From: Thioploca sp.
GTDB taxonomy: Bacteria > Pseudomonadota > Gammaproteobacteria > Beggiatoales > Beggiatoaceae
Direction: 5' to 3'
Assembly (NCBI GenBank): GCA_030627125.1
Contig: DAOUSR010000002.1
Location: forward strand, 1-61,837
Length of the DNA: 61,837 bases
Below, in pieces: positions 12,427-24,960 of this stretch. Numbering within the stretch: the first letter of the stretch is position 1; each line of letters starts with the position of its first letter. Below the pieces are notes generated by a model. That model saw nothing but the letters and a program-made list of their open reading frames with translations, was not told where the DNA came from and did not search any database. Made by a program: the position numbers and the translations under genes.

Positions 12427-13749
12427 GTGGCTATAAATAATGCGTTGGAACTTGGAAAGTTTGGACGTTTAACTGAACTCAAACAACGGCTTCTGTTTGT
12501 ATTAGGAGCTATAGTAGTGTTCCGAATTGGCACATTTATACCAGTACCAGGTATTGATCCAGTAGCTTTAGCAGCTATGTTTGAGGAACAGCGTGGTACC
12601 ATTTTAGACATGTTTAATATGTTTTCTGGTGGTGCTTTAGAACGTTTTTCCGTATTTGCTATTGGTATTATGCCTTATATTTCGGCTGCTATTATTATGC
12701 AGTTAATGACAGCTGTCCACCCCAAGCTAGAACAGTTGAAAAAAGAAGGTGAGTCAGGACGGCGTAAAATAACTCAATATACACGTTATGGCACTTTGGG
12801 TTTAGCTACTTTTCAAGCTACTGGAGTTGCAATTGCTTTAGAAAGTCAAAGTGTAGTTATTGACCCCGGCCTTGCATTCCGAATTACAGCTATTATGACA
12901 CTGGTTACTGGAGCCATGTTTATCATGTGGTTAGGTGAACAGATGACAGAACGTGGTATTGGTAATGGTATTTCACTTATAATTTATGCTGGTATTGTGT
13001 CTGGACTGCCTTCTGCAATCGGCGGTTCATTAGAATTAGCTCGTACCGGACAGTTGCATATTTTGACAGTTTTAGTATTGTTTACTTTAATTTTGATGGT
13101 AACAGCATTTGTAGTATTTGTTGAGCGTGGGCAAAGACGTATAACTGTCAACTATGCTAAACGACAGGTTGGTAATAAACTATATGCAGGGCAAAGCAGT
13201 CATTTACCATTAAAAATGAATATGGCTGGGGTAATTCCACCAATTTTTGCTTCCAGTATTATATTATTTCCAGCAACTTTAGCTGGTTGGTTTGGCAGTT
13301 CTGAAAATATGACTTGGTTAAAGGATGTATCACAGGCTATATCGCCAGGACAGCCATTATATGTTATGTTTTATGCAGTAGCTATCATATTTTTCTGCTT
13401 TTTTTATACAGCATTAACTTTTAATCCTAGGGATATTGCAGATAATTTGAAAAAATCTGGAGCTTTTGTTCCAGGAGTAAGACCAGGATTACAAACAGCA
13501 GAATATTTGGATACAGTTATGTCACGGCTGACTTTAGCCAGTGCTATTTATGTTACTGCTGTATGTTTATTGCCGGAATTCTTGATTCTTAAATGGAATG
13601 TGCCTTTTTATTTTGGAGGTACTTCTTTATTAATCATTGTAGTTGTTACAATGGATTTTATGTCCCAAGTACAAGCTCATCTAATGTCGCATCAATATGA
13701 AGGACTGATGAAAAAAGCTAATTTAAAAGGACATGGACGTGGTTTATAA
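12427..13749 (+). CDS. secY: Protein translocase subunit SecY
   Basis: [58 protein letters not shown]. Confidence 0.99.
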   Translation: MAINNALELGKFGRLTELKQRLLFVLGAIVVFRIGTFIPVPGIDPVALAAMFEEQRGTILDMFNMFSGGALERFSVFAIGIMPYISAAIIMQLMTAVHPKLEQLKKEGESGRRKITQYTRYGTLGLATFQATGVAIALESQSVVIDPGLAFRITAIMTLVTGAMFIMWLGEQMTERGIGNGISLIIYAGIVSGLPSAIGGSLELARTGQLHILTVLVLFTLILMVTAFVVFVERGQRRITVNYAKRQVGNKLYAGQSSHLPLKMNMAGVIPPIFASSIILFPATLAGWFGSSENMTWLKDVSQAISPGQPLYVMFYAVAIIFFCFFYTALTFNPRDIADNLKKSGAFVPGVRPGLQTAEYLDTVMSRLTLASAIYVTAVCLLPEFLILKWNVPFYFGGTSLLIIVVVTMDFMSQVQAHLMSHQYEGLMKKANLKGHGRGL

Positions 13750-13752
13750 ATT

Positions 13753-13866
13753 ATGAAAGTAAGAGCTTCTGTTAAAAAAATTTGTCGAAATTGTAAAATT
13801 ATTCGTCGCCATGGCAAAGTTAGAGTTATTTGTGTAGATAAAAGACATAAACAACGCCAAGGATAA
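13753..13866 (+). CDS. rpmJ: 50S ribosomal protein L36 (37 aa; not in the ORF track)
   Basis: Translated by eye: [37 protein letters not shown]. Confidence 0.95.
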   Translation: MKVRASVKKICRNCKIIRRHGKVRVICVDKRHKQRQG

Positions 13867-13871
13867 TAAAA

Positions 13872-13938
13872 TGTAGGGTGGGAAACATTATTCCCACCAT
13901 TTTAATGTATGGTGGTGAGTAATTAGCTTCACCCTACA
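13872..13938. repeat. MITE/REP-like palindromic element between rpmJ and rpsM
   Basis: Terminal inverted repeats TGTAGGGTG...CACCCTACA plus internal GGTGGGAAacattaTTCCCACC. Confidence 0.75.
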
Positions 13939-13958
13939 ACAAAGTAGATAGGATTATT

Positions 13959-14315
13959 ATGGCCCGTATTGCTGGTATTAACATTCCAGTACACAAACAT
14001 ATAGTTATTGCTTTAACTTCCATTTATGGAATTGGTTCGGTTTTAGCTCAACGTATTTGTGAGGCAACTAAGGTTGCTCCCATTACCAAAGTTAAGAACT
14101 TAAAGGATAAAGAGCTTGAAAGTTTGCGTACTGAGGTTGCTAAATATAATATAGAAGGTGATTTGCGTCGTGAGATAGCAATGAACATAAAACGTTTAAA
14201 AGATCTAGGCTGTTATCGTGGTATAAGGCATCGACGTGGTTTACCATTGCGTGGTCAACGTACTCGTACTAATGCTCGTACTCGTAAAGGTCCTAGAAGA
14301 CCAATTAAGAAATAA
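13959..14315 (+). CDS. rpsM: 30S ribosomal protein S13
   Basis: [47 protein letters not shown]. Confidence 0.98.
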   Translation: MARIAGINIPVHKHIVIALTSIYGIGSVLAQRICEATKVAPITKVKNLKDKELESLRTEVAKYNIEGDLRREIAMNIKRLKDLGCYRGIRHRRGLPLRGQRTRTNARTRKGPRRPIKK

Positions 14316-14339
14316 ATCGAGTAAATATAGGATTAAAAT

Positions 14340-14726
14340 ATGCCAAAAGCACAACGACAACGTAAAAAAGTTAAAAAAAACGTTACAGATGGTATTGCCC
14401 ATGTACATGCTTCTTTTAATAATACCATAATAACTATCACTGACCGCCAAGGTAATGCCTTAGGTTGGGCAACATCTGGTGGTAGTGGATTTCGTGGTTC
14501 TCGTAAAAGTACTCCTTTTGCAGCTCAGATAGCAGCAGAAAAAGTTGGTAATATTGTGAAAGATTTTGGTGTCAAAAATTTGGATGTGCGGATCAAAGGG
14601 CCGGGACCAGGACGTGAATCAGCAGTGCGTTCTCTTAATGCAAATGGTTTTAAAATTACTTCCATTACCGATGTTACTCCAATCCCACATAATGGATGCC
14701 GTCCTCCCAAAAGACGCAGAGTATAA
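14340..14726 (+). CDS. rpsK: 30S ribosomal protein S11
   Basis: [47 protein letters not shown]. Confidence 0.98.
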   Translation: MPKAQRQRKKVKKNVTDGIAHVHASFNNTIITITDRQGNALGWATSGGSGFRGSRKSTPFAAQIAAEKVGNIVKDFGVKNLDVRIKGPGPGRESAVRSLNANGFKITSITDVTPIPHNGCRPPKRRRV

Positions 14727-14744
14727 TAATTTTAGAGAGATAAT

Positions 14745-15365
14745 ATGGCAAGATATCTTGGCCCTAAATGTAAATTAAGTCGACGTGAACAGACTGATTT
14801 ATTCCTAAAAAGTCGTGTCCGTAGTCTGGATTCAAAATGTAAATCTGAAAAATTGCCGGGCCAACATGGCGATAAAAGGCAGCGTTTGTCTGATTACGCC
14901 ATCCAGTTGCGTGAAAAACAAAAATTACGTCGCTTGTATGGAATATTGGAAAAACAGTTTCATGGCTATTATGTGAAAGCAAATCAAAAGTCTGGTTCAA
15001 CTGGTGAAAATTTGTTGAAATTGCTTGAATGCCGTCTGGATAATGTAGTTTATCGGATGGGATTTGGAGTTACTAGAGCTGAAGCTAGACAATTAGTTAG
15101 TCATAAATCTATTTTAGTCAATGAAAAATCGGTTAATATTCCATCATACCAAGTTAGCCCTAATGATATGATTAGAATTCGAGATAAAAGTCGTGAACAA
15201 TTGCGTATTAAAGCCGCTTTAACTAGTTCTACAGAATATGGTTTTCCAGAATGGGTTGAAGTTGATACGAATAAAATGAGTGGTATTTTTAAAACAGCTC
15301 CAGAACGTCAAGAATTACCAAGTGATATTAATGAACAGCTTGTTGTAGAGTTGTACTCTAAGTAA
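14745..15365 (+). CDS. rpsD: 30S ribosomal protein S4
   Basis: [23 protein letters not shown]. Confidence 0.98.
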   Translation: MARYLGPKCKLSRREQTDLFLKSRVRSLDSKCKSEKLPGQHGDKRQRLSDYAIQLREKQKLRRLYGILEKQFHGYYVKANQKSGSTGENLLKLLECRLDNVVYRMGFGVTRAEARQLVSHKSILVNEKSVNIPSYQVSPNDMIRIRDKSREQLRIKAALTSSTEYGFPEWVEVDTNKMSGIFKTAPERQELPSDINEQLVVELYSK

Positions 15366-15380
15366 ATTGGATACGCAAGT

Positions 15381-16379
15381 ATGCTAATGGATTTCTTAAA
15401 ACCTCGTATAGTTGATGTTGAGTATATCAGCGATACAATTGCTAAAATAACATTAGAACCTTTAGACCGGGGTTTCGGATATACCTTAGGTAACGCACTG
15501 AGACGAGTTTTATTATCTTCTTTGCCAGGTGCTGCTGTAACTGACGTGAAAATTGAAGGTGTGTTACATGAGTACTCCGCCATTGAAGGTGTACAGGAAG
15601 ATGTAACTGATATTTTATTAAATTTAAAAGGCGTTGCTTTTCGTATGTTGGGGGAGCGTTCTAAAATCTCTTTACAGTTGAGTAGCCAAGGACCTGGTAT
15701 CGTATATGCGGATGATATAGCTTTAGAGCATGATATTGAGATCGTAAATCCAGAGCATGTCATTGCTAACTTAACTAAAGCTATTAAATTGGATATAACT
15801 TTAAAGGTTATGCGAGGTCGTGGTTATCAACCAGCTGGTCAGCGTTCTGTTACCGATGAAGATAACGATAGCCCAATTGGTACCTTAAAGTTGGATGCTT
15901 CTTTTAGCCCAGTTTTACGGGTAGCTTATCAAGTAGAAAGTGCTAGAGTTGAACAACGTACTAATTTAGATAAACTTATCATTGAGTTAGAGACTAACGG
16001 TTCTATTGAATCCGAAGCTGCGATTAAAACTGCCGCTACCATTTTACAGGATCAACTAGCTGTAATTGTTGACTTAGAAAATCGCGTAGAACCAGAAGAA
16101 GATACAGAAAGAAATGAAATCGACCCAGTTTTATTACGACCGGTGGATGAACTAGATTTAACTGTACGTTCTGCTAACTGTTTGAAAGCAGAAAGTATTT
16201 TCTATATAGGCGATTTGATTCAAAAAACTGAGTCTGACTTATTGAAAACTCCCAATCTTGGTAAAAAGTCTTTGACTGAAATTAAGGATATATTAGCAAC
16301 CCGAGGATTATCATTGGGTATGCGTTTAGAAGATTGGCCGCCTCCTAATCTTCATAATGAAGAATCTGATGGTTCTTAA
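15381..16379 (+). CDS. rpoA: RNA polymerase alpha subunit
   Basis: [48 protein letters not shown]. Confidence 0.99.
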   Translation: MLMDFLKPRIVDVEYISDTIAKITLEPLDRGFGYTLGNALRRVLLSSLPGAAVTDVKIEGVLHEYSAIEGVQEDVTDILLNLKGVAFRMLGERSKISLQLSSQGPGIVYADDIALEHDIEIVNPEHVIANLTKAIKLDITLKVMRGRGYQPAGQRSVTDEDNDSPIGTLKLDASFSPVLRVAYQVESARVEQRTNLDKLIIELETNGSIESEAAIKTAATILQDQLAVIVDLENRVEPEEDTERNEIDPVLLRPVDELDLTVRSANCLKAESIFYIGDLIQKTESDLLKTPNLGKKSLTEIKDILATRGLSLGMRLEDWPPPNLHNEESDGS

Positions 16380-16398
16380 TTAATTACAGGATAAAATT

Positions 16399-16779
16399 AT
16401 GCGTCATCGTCATGCTGGCAGGCAGTTAAATAGGACTAGCAGTCACAGAAAGGCAATGTTCAAAAATATGTCTGTTTCTTTGTTGCGTTATGAACTTATT
16501 AGAACTACTCTACCTAAGGCTAAAGAATTGCGCCGGGTTGTTGAACCTTTGATTACTTTGTCTAAAGAAGATAGTGTTTCTAAACGTCGTCTGGCTTTTG
16601 CAAGATTACGTGATCGGGCAATAGTTACCAAATTATTTAATGAATTAGGCCCCCGTTATAAAGAACGTCCTGGAGGTTATGTACGAGTTCTAAAGTGTGG
16701 TTTTAGAACCGGAGATAATGCTCCTATGGCTATTGTGGAATTATTAGATCGTCCTCAGCTAGAAGAAGCTGAAGTATAA
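16399..16779 (+). CDS. rplQ: 50S ribosomal protein L17
   Basis: [24 protein letters not shown]. Confidence 0.98.
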   Translation: MRHRHAGRQLNRTSSHRKAMFKNMSVSLLRYELIRTTLPKAKELRRVVEPLITLSKEDSVSKRRLAFARLRDRAIVTKLFNELGPRYKERPGGYVRVLKCGFRTGDNAPMAIVELLDRPQLEEAEV

Positions 16780-16787
16780 GTACTACG

Positions 16788-16827
16788 TTTGGGTAGGTGG
16801 AAATTTATAGTTTCTTACCAACCCAAA
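16788..16827. terminator. Hairpin between convergent rplQ and tolA (probable bidirectional terminator)
   Basis: TTTGGGTaGGT...ACCaACCCAAA inverted repeat. Confidence 0.55.
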
Positions 16828-16842
16828 ATTCCTGCCTTCAAT

Positions 16843-17694
16843 TTATTTCTTAAATTCAAAATTAAATTCTTGAAACTCTGTAAATAACTCATTTGGTATA
16901 GGTAATGGTGAAGAGTTTTGAACTGCTAATATTGCGGAATGATCAAATGCAATATTTCCACTACTAGTAACCACTGCCGCTTTATCTACTATTCCACCTA
17001 TTTGCAAAGTAATTTTTATTACGCAAGATAACCCTCCATAAAATCCACGCGGTCGTGTCCAGTATTGAGACACTTCATTTTGTAAAAGTTTTACCGTCTT
17101 TTGTAATTGTTTTTTGAATTCTATTTCACTTATTGTGGCTTGTTGAGAATTTTCTTTTGATCTAGCTTCTGCTTTCTTAAGTTCTTTGGCTTGTGATTGA
17201 GCCAATTCTTCTGCTTCCTTAAGTTCTTTGGCTTGTGATTGAGCTAATTCTTCAGCTTTTTTACGTTTTTTAGCTTGCGAACGAGCCAATTCTTCAGCCT
17301 TTTCACGTTTTTTTACTTTCTGTTGAGACAGAGTTAATTTTTCAGCTTTTTCACGTTCTTTAGCCAGTTTTTTAGTTTCTATTGTCCATTGTTTAATAAT
17401 CTTATTCAATATATCTTGTTCTTGTTTTTTCCTTCTTTCAGTTTTTTTAAGTAATTGTTCTGCAGAAATGATTTTTTTATCTATATGTTGTTGTGACTTT
17501 AAATTATTCTCAGATGAAGGTTTATTCACAATTACTTGCTTTACTATACGAGCTTCATCTACAATACTTGCTGGCATAATTTTTTCTAATATTGGCAGCT
17601 GCATTGGTTTATTTAATACTTTAGTACTAAATGATATTGTTAATAAAAACAATATATTAATAATTAACGCTTTAATTAGTGCTAGAATTCGCAT
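16843..17694 (-). CDS. tolA: TolA-like protein (N-terminal TM, Lys/Glu/Ala coiled coil with 14-aa repeats, C-terminal TolA/TonB-like domain)
   Basis: AEELAQSQAKELK repeats; C-terminus QNEVSQYWTRPRG...SCVIKITLQIGGIV; adjacent to tolR/tolQ. Confidence 0.8.
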   Translation of the reverse strand: MRILALIKALIINILFLLTISFSTKVLNKPMQLPILEKIMPASIVDEARIVKQVIVNKPSSENNLKSQQHIDKKIISAEQLLKKTERRKKQEQDILNKIIKQWTIETKKLAKEREKAEKLTLSQQKVKKREKAEELARSQAKKRKKAEELAQSQAKELKEAEELAQSQAKELKKAEARSKENSQQATISEIEFKKQLQKTVKLLQNEVSQYWTRPRGFYGGLSCVIKITLQIGGIVDKAAVVTSSGNIAFDHSAILAVQNSSPLPIPNELFTEFQEFNFEFKK

Positions 17695-18088
17695 GAATCT
17701 TATTTAATTTTTTTCGTTCTTGCCGGATTTTTTTTAATTCTTGTTCTGCTTGTAAGCGACGTTGTTTTAACTTATCTAATTCTTGTTGCCGTTGTTGCTG
17801 TTGTACAGTTAAAGTCCCAATATATTCATTCCCTTGACTATTAAGTTGCTGATATTCTTTTTCTTTCTGTTCAAAAACTTGTTGTCTATATTTTTGAGTT
17901 GTGTCTGCAATTATTTTATTTCTGTGTAAATGTTCTACTTCTTCCTGTACATCCTTTTCATCTATAAGCTTGTGGTTAGAAATTTTTTGCGATGAATCAG
18001 ACCAATCCGTATTAAAAAATATTATTAATAATAATAGACTTAGGAGCAAAATAGCTTTAAGAAAAGCAATAAATTTATCTGTTAGCAT
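17672..18088 (-). CDS. Truncated TolA-like membrane coiled-coil protein (no C-terminal TolA domain)
   Basis: TM helix FLKAILLLSLLLLIIFF then Q/E/K-rich coiled coil; sits between tolR and full-length tolA. Confidence 0.55.
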   Translation of the reverse strand: MLTDKFIAFLKAILLLSLLLLIIFFNTDWSDSSQKISNHKLIDEKDVQEEVEHLHRNKIIADTTQKYRQQVFEQKEKEYQQLNSQGNEYIGTLTVQQQQRQQELDKLKQRRLQAEQELKKIRQERKKLNKIHANSSTN

Positions 18089-18494
18089 TTTTCTGGATTT
18101 TAGTTAACAAACCTACTTTTTCTACTCCAGCTTCTCGCAGTACTGACATAAGTTTTACTACTGCTCCATAACTCAAACGATGGTCCCCTTTGATTAATAC
18201 TTGAGAATTAGGAGTAAAACGGGTCAAAGCCACTACTTTAACTAGCAATTCCTGAGTAGTTTGTTCATCCTTATCCAAAAATAATTGGCCTTGGGCATTA
18301 ATAGTGATAATTATAAAATTTATACTTTCAGTCCCAACTATTTCTGCTTGCCTAACTGCTGGTAATTCAACTTCAACACTACGAGTCAATAACGGTGAAG
18401 TTATCATAAAAATAATCAGCAGTACCAACATTACATCAATATATGGTACAACATTCATTTCTGCCATATGGCGACGACGTTTACGGTAGTGCAT
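18075..18494 (-). CDS. tolR: TolR (ExbD-family)
   Basis: RRRHMAEMNVVPYIDVMLVLLIIFMITSPLL. Confidence 0.95.
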   Translation of the reverse strand: MHYRKRRRHMAEMNVVPYIDVMLVLLIIFMITSPLLTRSVEVELPAVRQAEIVGTESINFIIITINAQGQLFLDKDEQTTQELLVKVVALTRFTPNSQVLIKGDHRLSYGAVVKLMSVLREAGVEKVGLLTKIQKNANR

Positions 18495-19149
18495 GTTTAA
18501 TTTGAGCTTGACGTTGTAAAATACCGATAAATTCGTCTAAAAAAGTATCATAACTAGTGATTAAACGGTCTATGTTATCAGTATAATTATTATAAGCCAT
18601 CACTGCTGGAATTGCGACAAATAAACCCATTGCTGTAGCAATCAATGCCTCGGAAATTCCCGGAGCAATCATTGCTAAAGTAACTTGTTGTTGGCCTCCT
18701 AACGCATGAAATGAGTTCATAATTCCCCACACAGTGCCAAATAAACCAATATAAGGACTGACTGAACCAACAGTTGCAAGAGTTGCCAATTCCGATTCTA
18801 ACTCATCTATCTCACGACGTAATGCTATTTGCATAACTCGTTGAGTATTTTCAACTAAAGTATCAGTATTAGCTCGTGATTTTATAAATTCAGCATAACC
18901 AGCTACAAAAATTTTTTGTATTCCAGTAACCTCTTGATTACGAATGTGATTATATAATACACTCAAATCTTTAGTTCGCCAAAATAGTTCTTCAAATTCA
19001 TTCACTGTATTATGGATATTTTTCAAATAGCGGCTTTTGTAAAAAATCAAAGTCCATGAATAAAGAGAAATAAATAACAACAACAGCATGACCATTTGTA
19101 CAAGTAAGCTGGCTTCAAGGATTAATTTTACTAACGATAATTCATTCAT
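18481..19149 (-). CDS. tolQ: TolQ (MotA/ExbB family)
   Basis: LATVGSVSPYIGLFGTVWGIMNSFHALG...APGISEALIATAMGLFVAIPAVMAYN. Confidence 0.95.
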   Translation of the reverse strand: MNELSLVKLILEASLLVQMVMLLLLFISLYSWTLIFYKSRYLKNIHNTVNEFEELFWRTKDLSVLYNHIRNQEVTGIQKIFVAGYAEFIKSRANTDTLVENTQRVMQIALRREIDELESELATLATVGSVSPYIGLFGTVWGIMNSFHALGGQQQVTLAMIAPGISEALIATAMGLFVAIPAVMAYNNYTDNIDRLITSYDTFLDEFIGILQRQAQIKHALP

Positions 19150-19175
19150 AATGGCAGTGATGGTGGTTAGAATTC

Positions 19176-20033
19176 TTAACTTGGACTCATTTTTAACAAA
19201 TACGAATTATATATATTTTGAAAAATTAAATAAAACATTGGGCCTAAAGCTGCCAAAGGATTTACAAAAGTTATAGCAATCCAGATCATAAACATAGTAT
19301 TTTTTTGACCTAATGACTGGCTAGATTCTCGATAATATTGTTGTTTACCAATTAGCGTTCCTAAATAAAAATTAACCGTACAGAGCGATATGGCAACAAT
19401 AGCAATAGCAATAATTGTGCTTGTAGGAGTTGTTGCTAATTCGTTAAATATATAATGAGACGCTTTTGCGGTTGCTAAATATAATGCTATTAACCAAGTG
19501 TAAAACAAGATTTTTGGATTAAAAAACTTACTTGCATTTTGTGAATTAACTATTTTAGCCAGCAACCAAGGTATTGTAACAACAGTTAATGTTGAAATCA
19601 ATATGTTTCCAGTCGAAATATTTTTTGTTGTTAGAGTTATTAATGGCAGAAAAAATGGCAGAAAAATAGCTACTAAACAATTAGTAAGTACTACTGATAA
19701 AACTACATAATTCACATTTTTTTTTAGCAACCTGATCATTATTGGAGCTGCTGTTGCTGTTGGAGTAATCCCAATCAGAAAAGCTATGACAGCAATATCT
19801 TGATTGATAAAACTAATTAAATAATACGCTGAAAAAGCAATTCCTAGCATAGCAATAAAAATATATATAGTGCTAATATACGCCTTGATTTCTGTCGTAA
19901 ATTTTACTTCCAAAAAAACAAAAAACAGCATCAACATGATAATATACTTAATTAAAAAAGAATATACATGACCTTGATTAAAAAGCAACCCAATAATTAT
20001 TATTCCAAATAGATGTAAGGACTGTTTATTCAT
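19176..20033 (-). CDS. Bile acid:sodium symporter (BASS)-like multispanning transporter
   Basis: About 9-10 hydrophobic segments; IGITPTATAAPIMIRLLKKNVNYVVLSVVLTNCLVAIFLPFFLPLI. Confidence 0.55.
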   Translation of the reverse strand: MNKQSLHLFGIIIIGLLFNQGHVYSFLIKYIIMLMLFFVFLEVKFTTEIKAYISTIYIFIAMLGIAFSAYYLISFINQDIAVIAFLIGITPTATAAPIMIRLLKKNVNYVVLSVVLTNCLVAIFLPFFLPLITLTTKNISTGNILISTLTVVTIPWLLAKIVNSQNASKFFNPKILFYTWLIALYLATAKASHYIFNELATTPTSTIIAIAIVAISLCTVNFYLGTLIGKQQYYRESSQSLGQKNTMFMIWIAITFVNPLAALGPMFYLIFQNIYNSYLLKMSPS

Positions 20034-20067
20034 GTTAAATGCGAAATAAGATATTATAACATTAGTA

Positions 20068-20328
20068 TTATAATACCATTTTTACCATTTCATGCTGGGT
20101 TAATTCCATATATAAAGCATCTAATTGAGGTCGACTTTGGGCGGTAAAATTAATCGTTACAGCAATATATTTACCTTCTTTCGAATGGCGAGATTTTACT
20201 GTATTTAAACTACCAATATGCCGCTGGACAATTTCCACAATTATTGCTTCAAAATTTGGGCTGGTAACTCCCATAACTTTGATAGGGAATTCACAGGGAA
20301 ATTCAAATAATTCTTTAGAATCAGACAT
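20068..20328 (-). CDS. ybeD: DUF493 family protein (YbeD)
   Basis: FEFPCEFPIKVMGVTSPNFEAIIVEIVQRHIG; start moved to the internal ATG MSDSKE. Confidence 0.85.
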   Translation of the reverse strand: MSDSKELFEFPCEFPIKVMGVTSPNFEAIIVEIVQRHIGSLNTVKSRHSKEGKYIAVTINFTAQSRPQLDALYMELTQHEMVKMVL

Positions 20329-21163
20329 TAGGACGTAACTGTTGCTTATAGTTTTGATAAATTTTATAAACTTGAGACCAGACAGCACCAGGTTTTCCAG
20401 TCCCTACAATCTTTTCATCCAGTTGAATTACCGGTAAAATTTCTCGAGTAGAACTAGTAACCCAAATTTCAGTTGCCGATTCTAACTGTTCGATAGAAAT
20501 ATTAGCTTCTTGACAAGGTAACTTAGCAGTTTGCATCGCTTCAATAATCAAATCACGAGTTATGCCGGGCAGAATAAATTGGCTTTTAGGCGGAGTAATA
20601 GCAATTCCATCAATAACTACAAATACATTGCTAGCTGCTCCCTCCATCACAAAATCATCTCGAATTAAAATAGCTTCCGCAGCTCCAACCTCAACCGCTT
20701 GTCTCCGTAATAATATATTAGCCAATAAAGCAATTGATTTAATATCACAATTTTGCCAACGGGTATCATTACAAGTTATAGCTTTTACTCCAGTGGAAGG
20801 AGGCAAAGACTTAAGCTCTTCACTCATTACAAATACTGTAGACACAATTTGTTCAGGAAAATTATGATTCCGTTTAGCTGGGCCACGAGTTACTTGTAAA
20901 TAAACTGATTGATTATCACCGGTATTTTTAGCAACTATAATTTCCAATATTTCAACCAATTGTTGTTGTGGCAACGGATTTGATAATTTGATGCCATTTA
21001 AGCTATTTTCTAAACGTTGTAGATGCTCTGACAATCTAAATAGCTGCCCTCCATATGCTGGTATTACTTCATATACACCATCAGCAAAAATAAAGCCTCG
21101 ATCTAGCACCGATATATTGGCTTCTTCTATGGGTAAAAATTTACCATTTAGATAAACTATCAT
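20321..21163 (-). CDS. dat: D-amino-acid aminotransferase (class IV)
   Basis: VYLNGKFLPIEEANISVLDRGFIFADGVYEVIPAYGGQLFRL; overlaps ybeD. Confidence 0.9.
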   Translation of the reverse strand: MIVYLNGKFLPIEEANISVLDRGFIFADGVYEVIPAYGGQLFRLSEHLQRLENSLNGIKLSNPLPQQQLVEILEIIVAKNTGDNQSVYLQVTRGPAKRNHNFPEQIVSTVFVMSEELKSLPPSTGVKAITCNDTRWQNCDIKSIALLANILLRRQAVEVGAAEAILIRDDFVMEGAASNVFVVIDGIAITPPKSQFILPGITRDLIIEAMQTAKLPCQEANISIEQLESATEIWVTSSTREILPVIQLDEKIVGTGKPGAVWSQVYKIYQNYKQQLRPNV

Positions 21164-21299
21164 ATTTAATTAGATATAAAGTAAACGTATGTTGTATAAG
21201 CTATTGCGTCATACATCAACCATTAATAATCAAAAAAAGATGGATGACGCTTTGCTTACCCACCTTACTCGTGTATTATATCCTATCTTTTTGAATAAG

Positions 21300-21404
21300 T
21301 ATAGCAATTCTTAATTGTGAATGCTTAATTCTTAATGAAATTCGATATGGATATCAAGTTGTTAATTTGTATTGATATAACTCATTCAATCAGAAAATAC
21401 TATA
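21300..21404. repeat. MITE-like family 1 copy (internally duplicated)
   Basis: TATAGCAATTCTTAATTG...AAATTCGATATGGATATCAAGTTGTTAATTTGTATTGATATAACTCATTCAATCAGAAAATACTATA. Confidence 0.75.
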
Positions 21405-21604
21405 CATGAATCTCCATAAACTGCCATAATACTTTTTAATTCTTGTAAAAGTTTTAATCTTTGAGTGGATGTTAAAGATTTGACTATATTAATAATTTCT
21501 CCTTGTTCGAGTTGTTGAATGATAGTAGTTACCGTTTGACAACCTTGGTTACAAATATTTTCCAAACATGAATCGACTTGTTTATCATTGGTTAGCATAT
21601 GCAC
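21386..21604 (-). CDS. Small conserved-looking hypothetical protein (72 aa)
   Basis: MHMLTNDKQVDSCLENICNQGCQTVTTIIQQLEQGE...; stop falls in a family 1 repeat. Confidence 0.6.
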   Translation of the reverse strand: MHMLTNDKQVDSCLENICNQGCQTVTTIIQQLEQGEIINIVKSLTSTQRLKLLQELKSIMAVYGDSCIVFSD

Positions 21605-21985
21605 TTACCTTTAATTATAAAATATTTTTACAAGACCAAGTAATAGGATACAAAGAACTTAGAAATACTTTCGCTGCGAGACATGGAGAGGCAAGCCGAA
21701 GTTGAGTAGTCCGCAACTAGCAGCTGTTTCGTTAAAAATTGAATAGTTCTAAGAAACATGAATCTTCCGTGAACGTTATGAAATCTTGGCGAAATTCCAT
21801 TTCCTTAATAATTATCGGTACTTGTTTTATACTTTTAAATCAGTATAATGTCTATTATTTAATGTTTTCTTAAATGTATGATTCATTATAACTCATAGAA
21901 TATAAAAAATGTTCTTAAATATATTTGCTTCACAGATGAACTTAATGTAAATTTTAGGTAAAATTATTACCATTCACCTTTTTAA

Positions 21986-23629
<1,644 letters not shown>

Positions 23630-23899
23630 ATTTTAGATAGGATTTACACAATATTTAAGGATAGATGATTATCTTATCAATCAGCTCAAAATCATTAGCT
23701 TGAATTTGCGTAAGTCCTATTTATTTATATTGAAGTTCGTTAAAAAATAAGCATTCATAATTAAGAATTGCTATATTAAAGACGTTGGGAACGGGAGAAA
23801 ATATGCTAATTTTTCAAATGTTGCAAAAATAGCTCTAAATTGATAAACTCCCTGTAATAAACTTTTACTGAATATATATATAAAACAGGTAATATAATA

Positions 23900-24223
23900 A
23901 TGAAAAATGGACTCGCTGGTATAATGAAACAGGCTCAAAAGATGAAGTCTGATTTTGAGGATGCCCAAAAAGAACTGGCTAATATGGAAATCACTGGTGA
24001 ATCTGGTGGTGGTATGGTCAAAATAACTATGACTGGAAGACATGACGTAAAAAGAGTTGAGATTGAGCCTGAATTGATGACTGAAGATAAAGAAATGTTA
24101 GAAGACTTGGTTGCTGCTGCTATCAATGATGCAGTACGAAAAGTGGAAAAAACTAGTCAAGAAAAACTATCTGGTCTGGCTGGTGGAATGAGTTTGCCAG
24201 AAGGAATCAAATTACCATTTTAA
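23900..24223 (+). CDS. ybaB: YbaB/EbfC family nucleoid-associated protein
   Basis: IMKQAQKMKSDFEDAQKELANMEITGESGGGMVKITMTGRHDVKRVEI. Confidence 0.95.
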   Translation: MKNGLAGIMKQAQKMKSDFEDAQKELANMEITGESGGGMVKITMTGRHDVKRVEIEPELMTEDKEMLEDLVAAAINDAVRKVEKTSQEKLSGLAGGMSLPEGIKLPF

Positions 24224-24960
24224 TGGCAGATTACACAGCACAATTAAATAGGTGGTTTGAAACTCCATTAGGCAGACATTTACTCTGCGAAGAAATCGAT
24301 ATATTGCAACAAGTTCTCCCTCATTTTTTTGGTTATCATCTGCTCCAAATTAGCAATATTAGGCATAGTAACTTATTGAAAAGTAGTCGTATTAAGCATC
24401 GTTGTATTCTTAGCAGATCAGCTAATCTGGTTGATGAACCATATACTAGTATCTATGGATTAGCTAATACCTTTCCAATTGCCCATGATAGTGTCGATGT
24501 AGTGGTATTACCGCATGTGTTAGAATTCGAGCATAATCCTCATGAGATATTACGGGAAGTAAAACGAGTTTTGATTCATGAAGGCCATTTAGTAATTTTA
24601 GGTTTTAATCCAATAAGTTTGTGGGGAATACGAAAATTTTTTACCCAAAATAATATTCCATGGAATGGAAATTTTTTATCATTATTGCGACTTAGAGATT
24701 GGCTAGCTTTATTAAATTTTGATATAACAGAACAACATATTTTCTTTTTTGCTTTCCCATTTCATAACGATCGTTTAAGAAAATACACTGGTTTTGTAGA
24801 AAAAATTGGTTCACGCTGGATGCAAAACTTTGGAGCAGTTTATATCTTAGTTGCTAAAAAACGAGTGGCAACTTTAACCCCTATTAGACCTAAATGGTTG
24901 GCTCAACCAGCTATGGTCGCTGAAGCTGTAAGAACTTCTTTTAAAACAGAAAAAAAGTGA
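24223..24960 (+). CDS. Class I SAM-dependent methyltransferase, YafS-like
   Basis: [37 protein letters not shown]; immediately upstream of rnhA as in the yafS-rnhA neighbourhood. Confidence 0.8.
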   Translation: MADYTAQLNRWFETPLGRHLLCEEIDILQQVLPHFFGYHLLQISNIRHSNLLKSSRIKHRCILSRSANLVDEPYTSIYGLANTFPIAHDSVDVVVLPHVLEFEHNPHEILREVKRVLIHEGHLVILGFNPISLWGIRKFFTQNNIPWNGNFLSLLRLRDWLALLNFDITEQHIFFFAFPFHNDRLRKYTGFVEKIGSRWMQNFGAVYILVAKKRVATLTPIRPKWLAQPAMVAEAVRTSFKTEKK

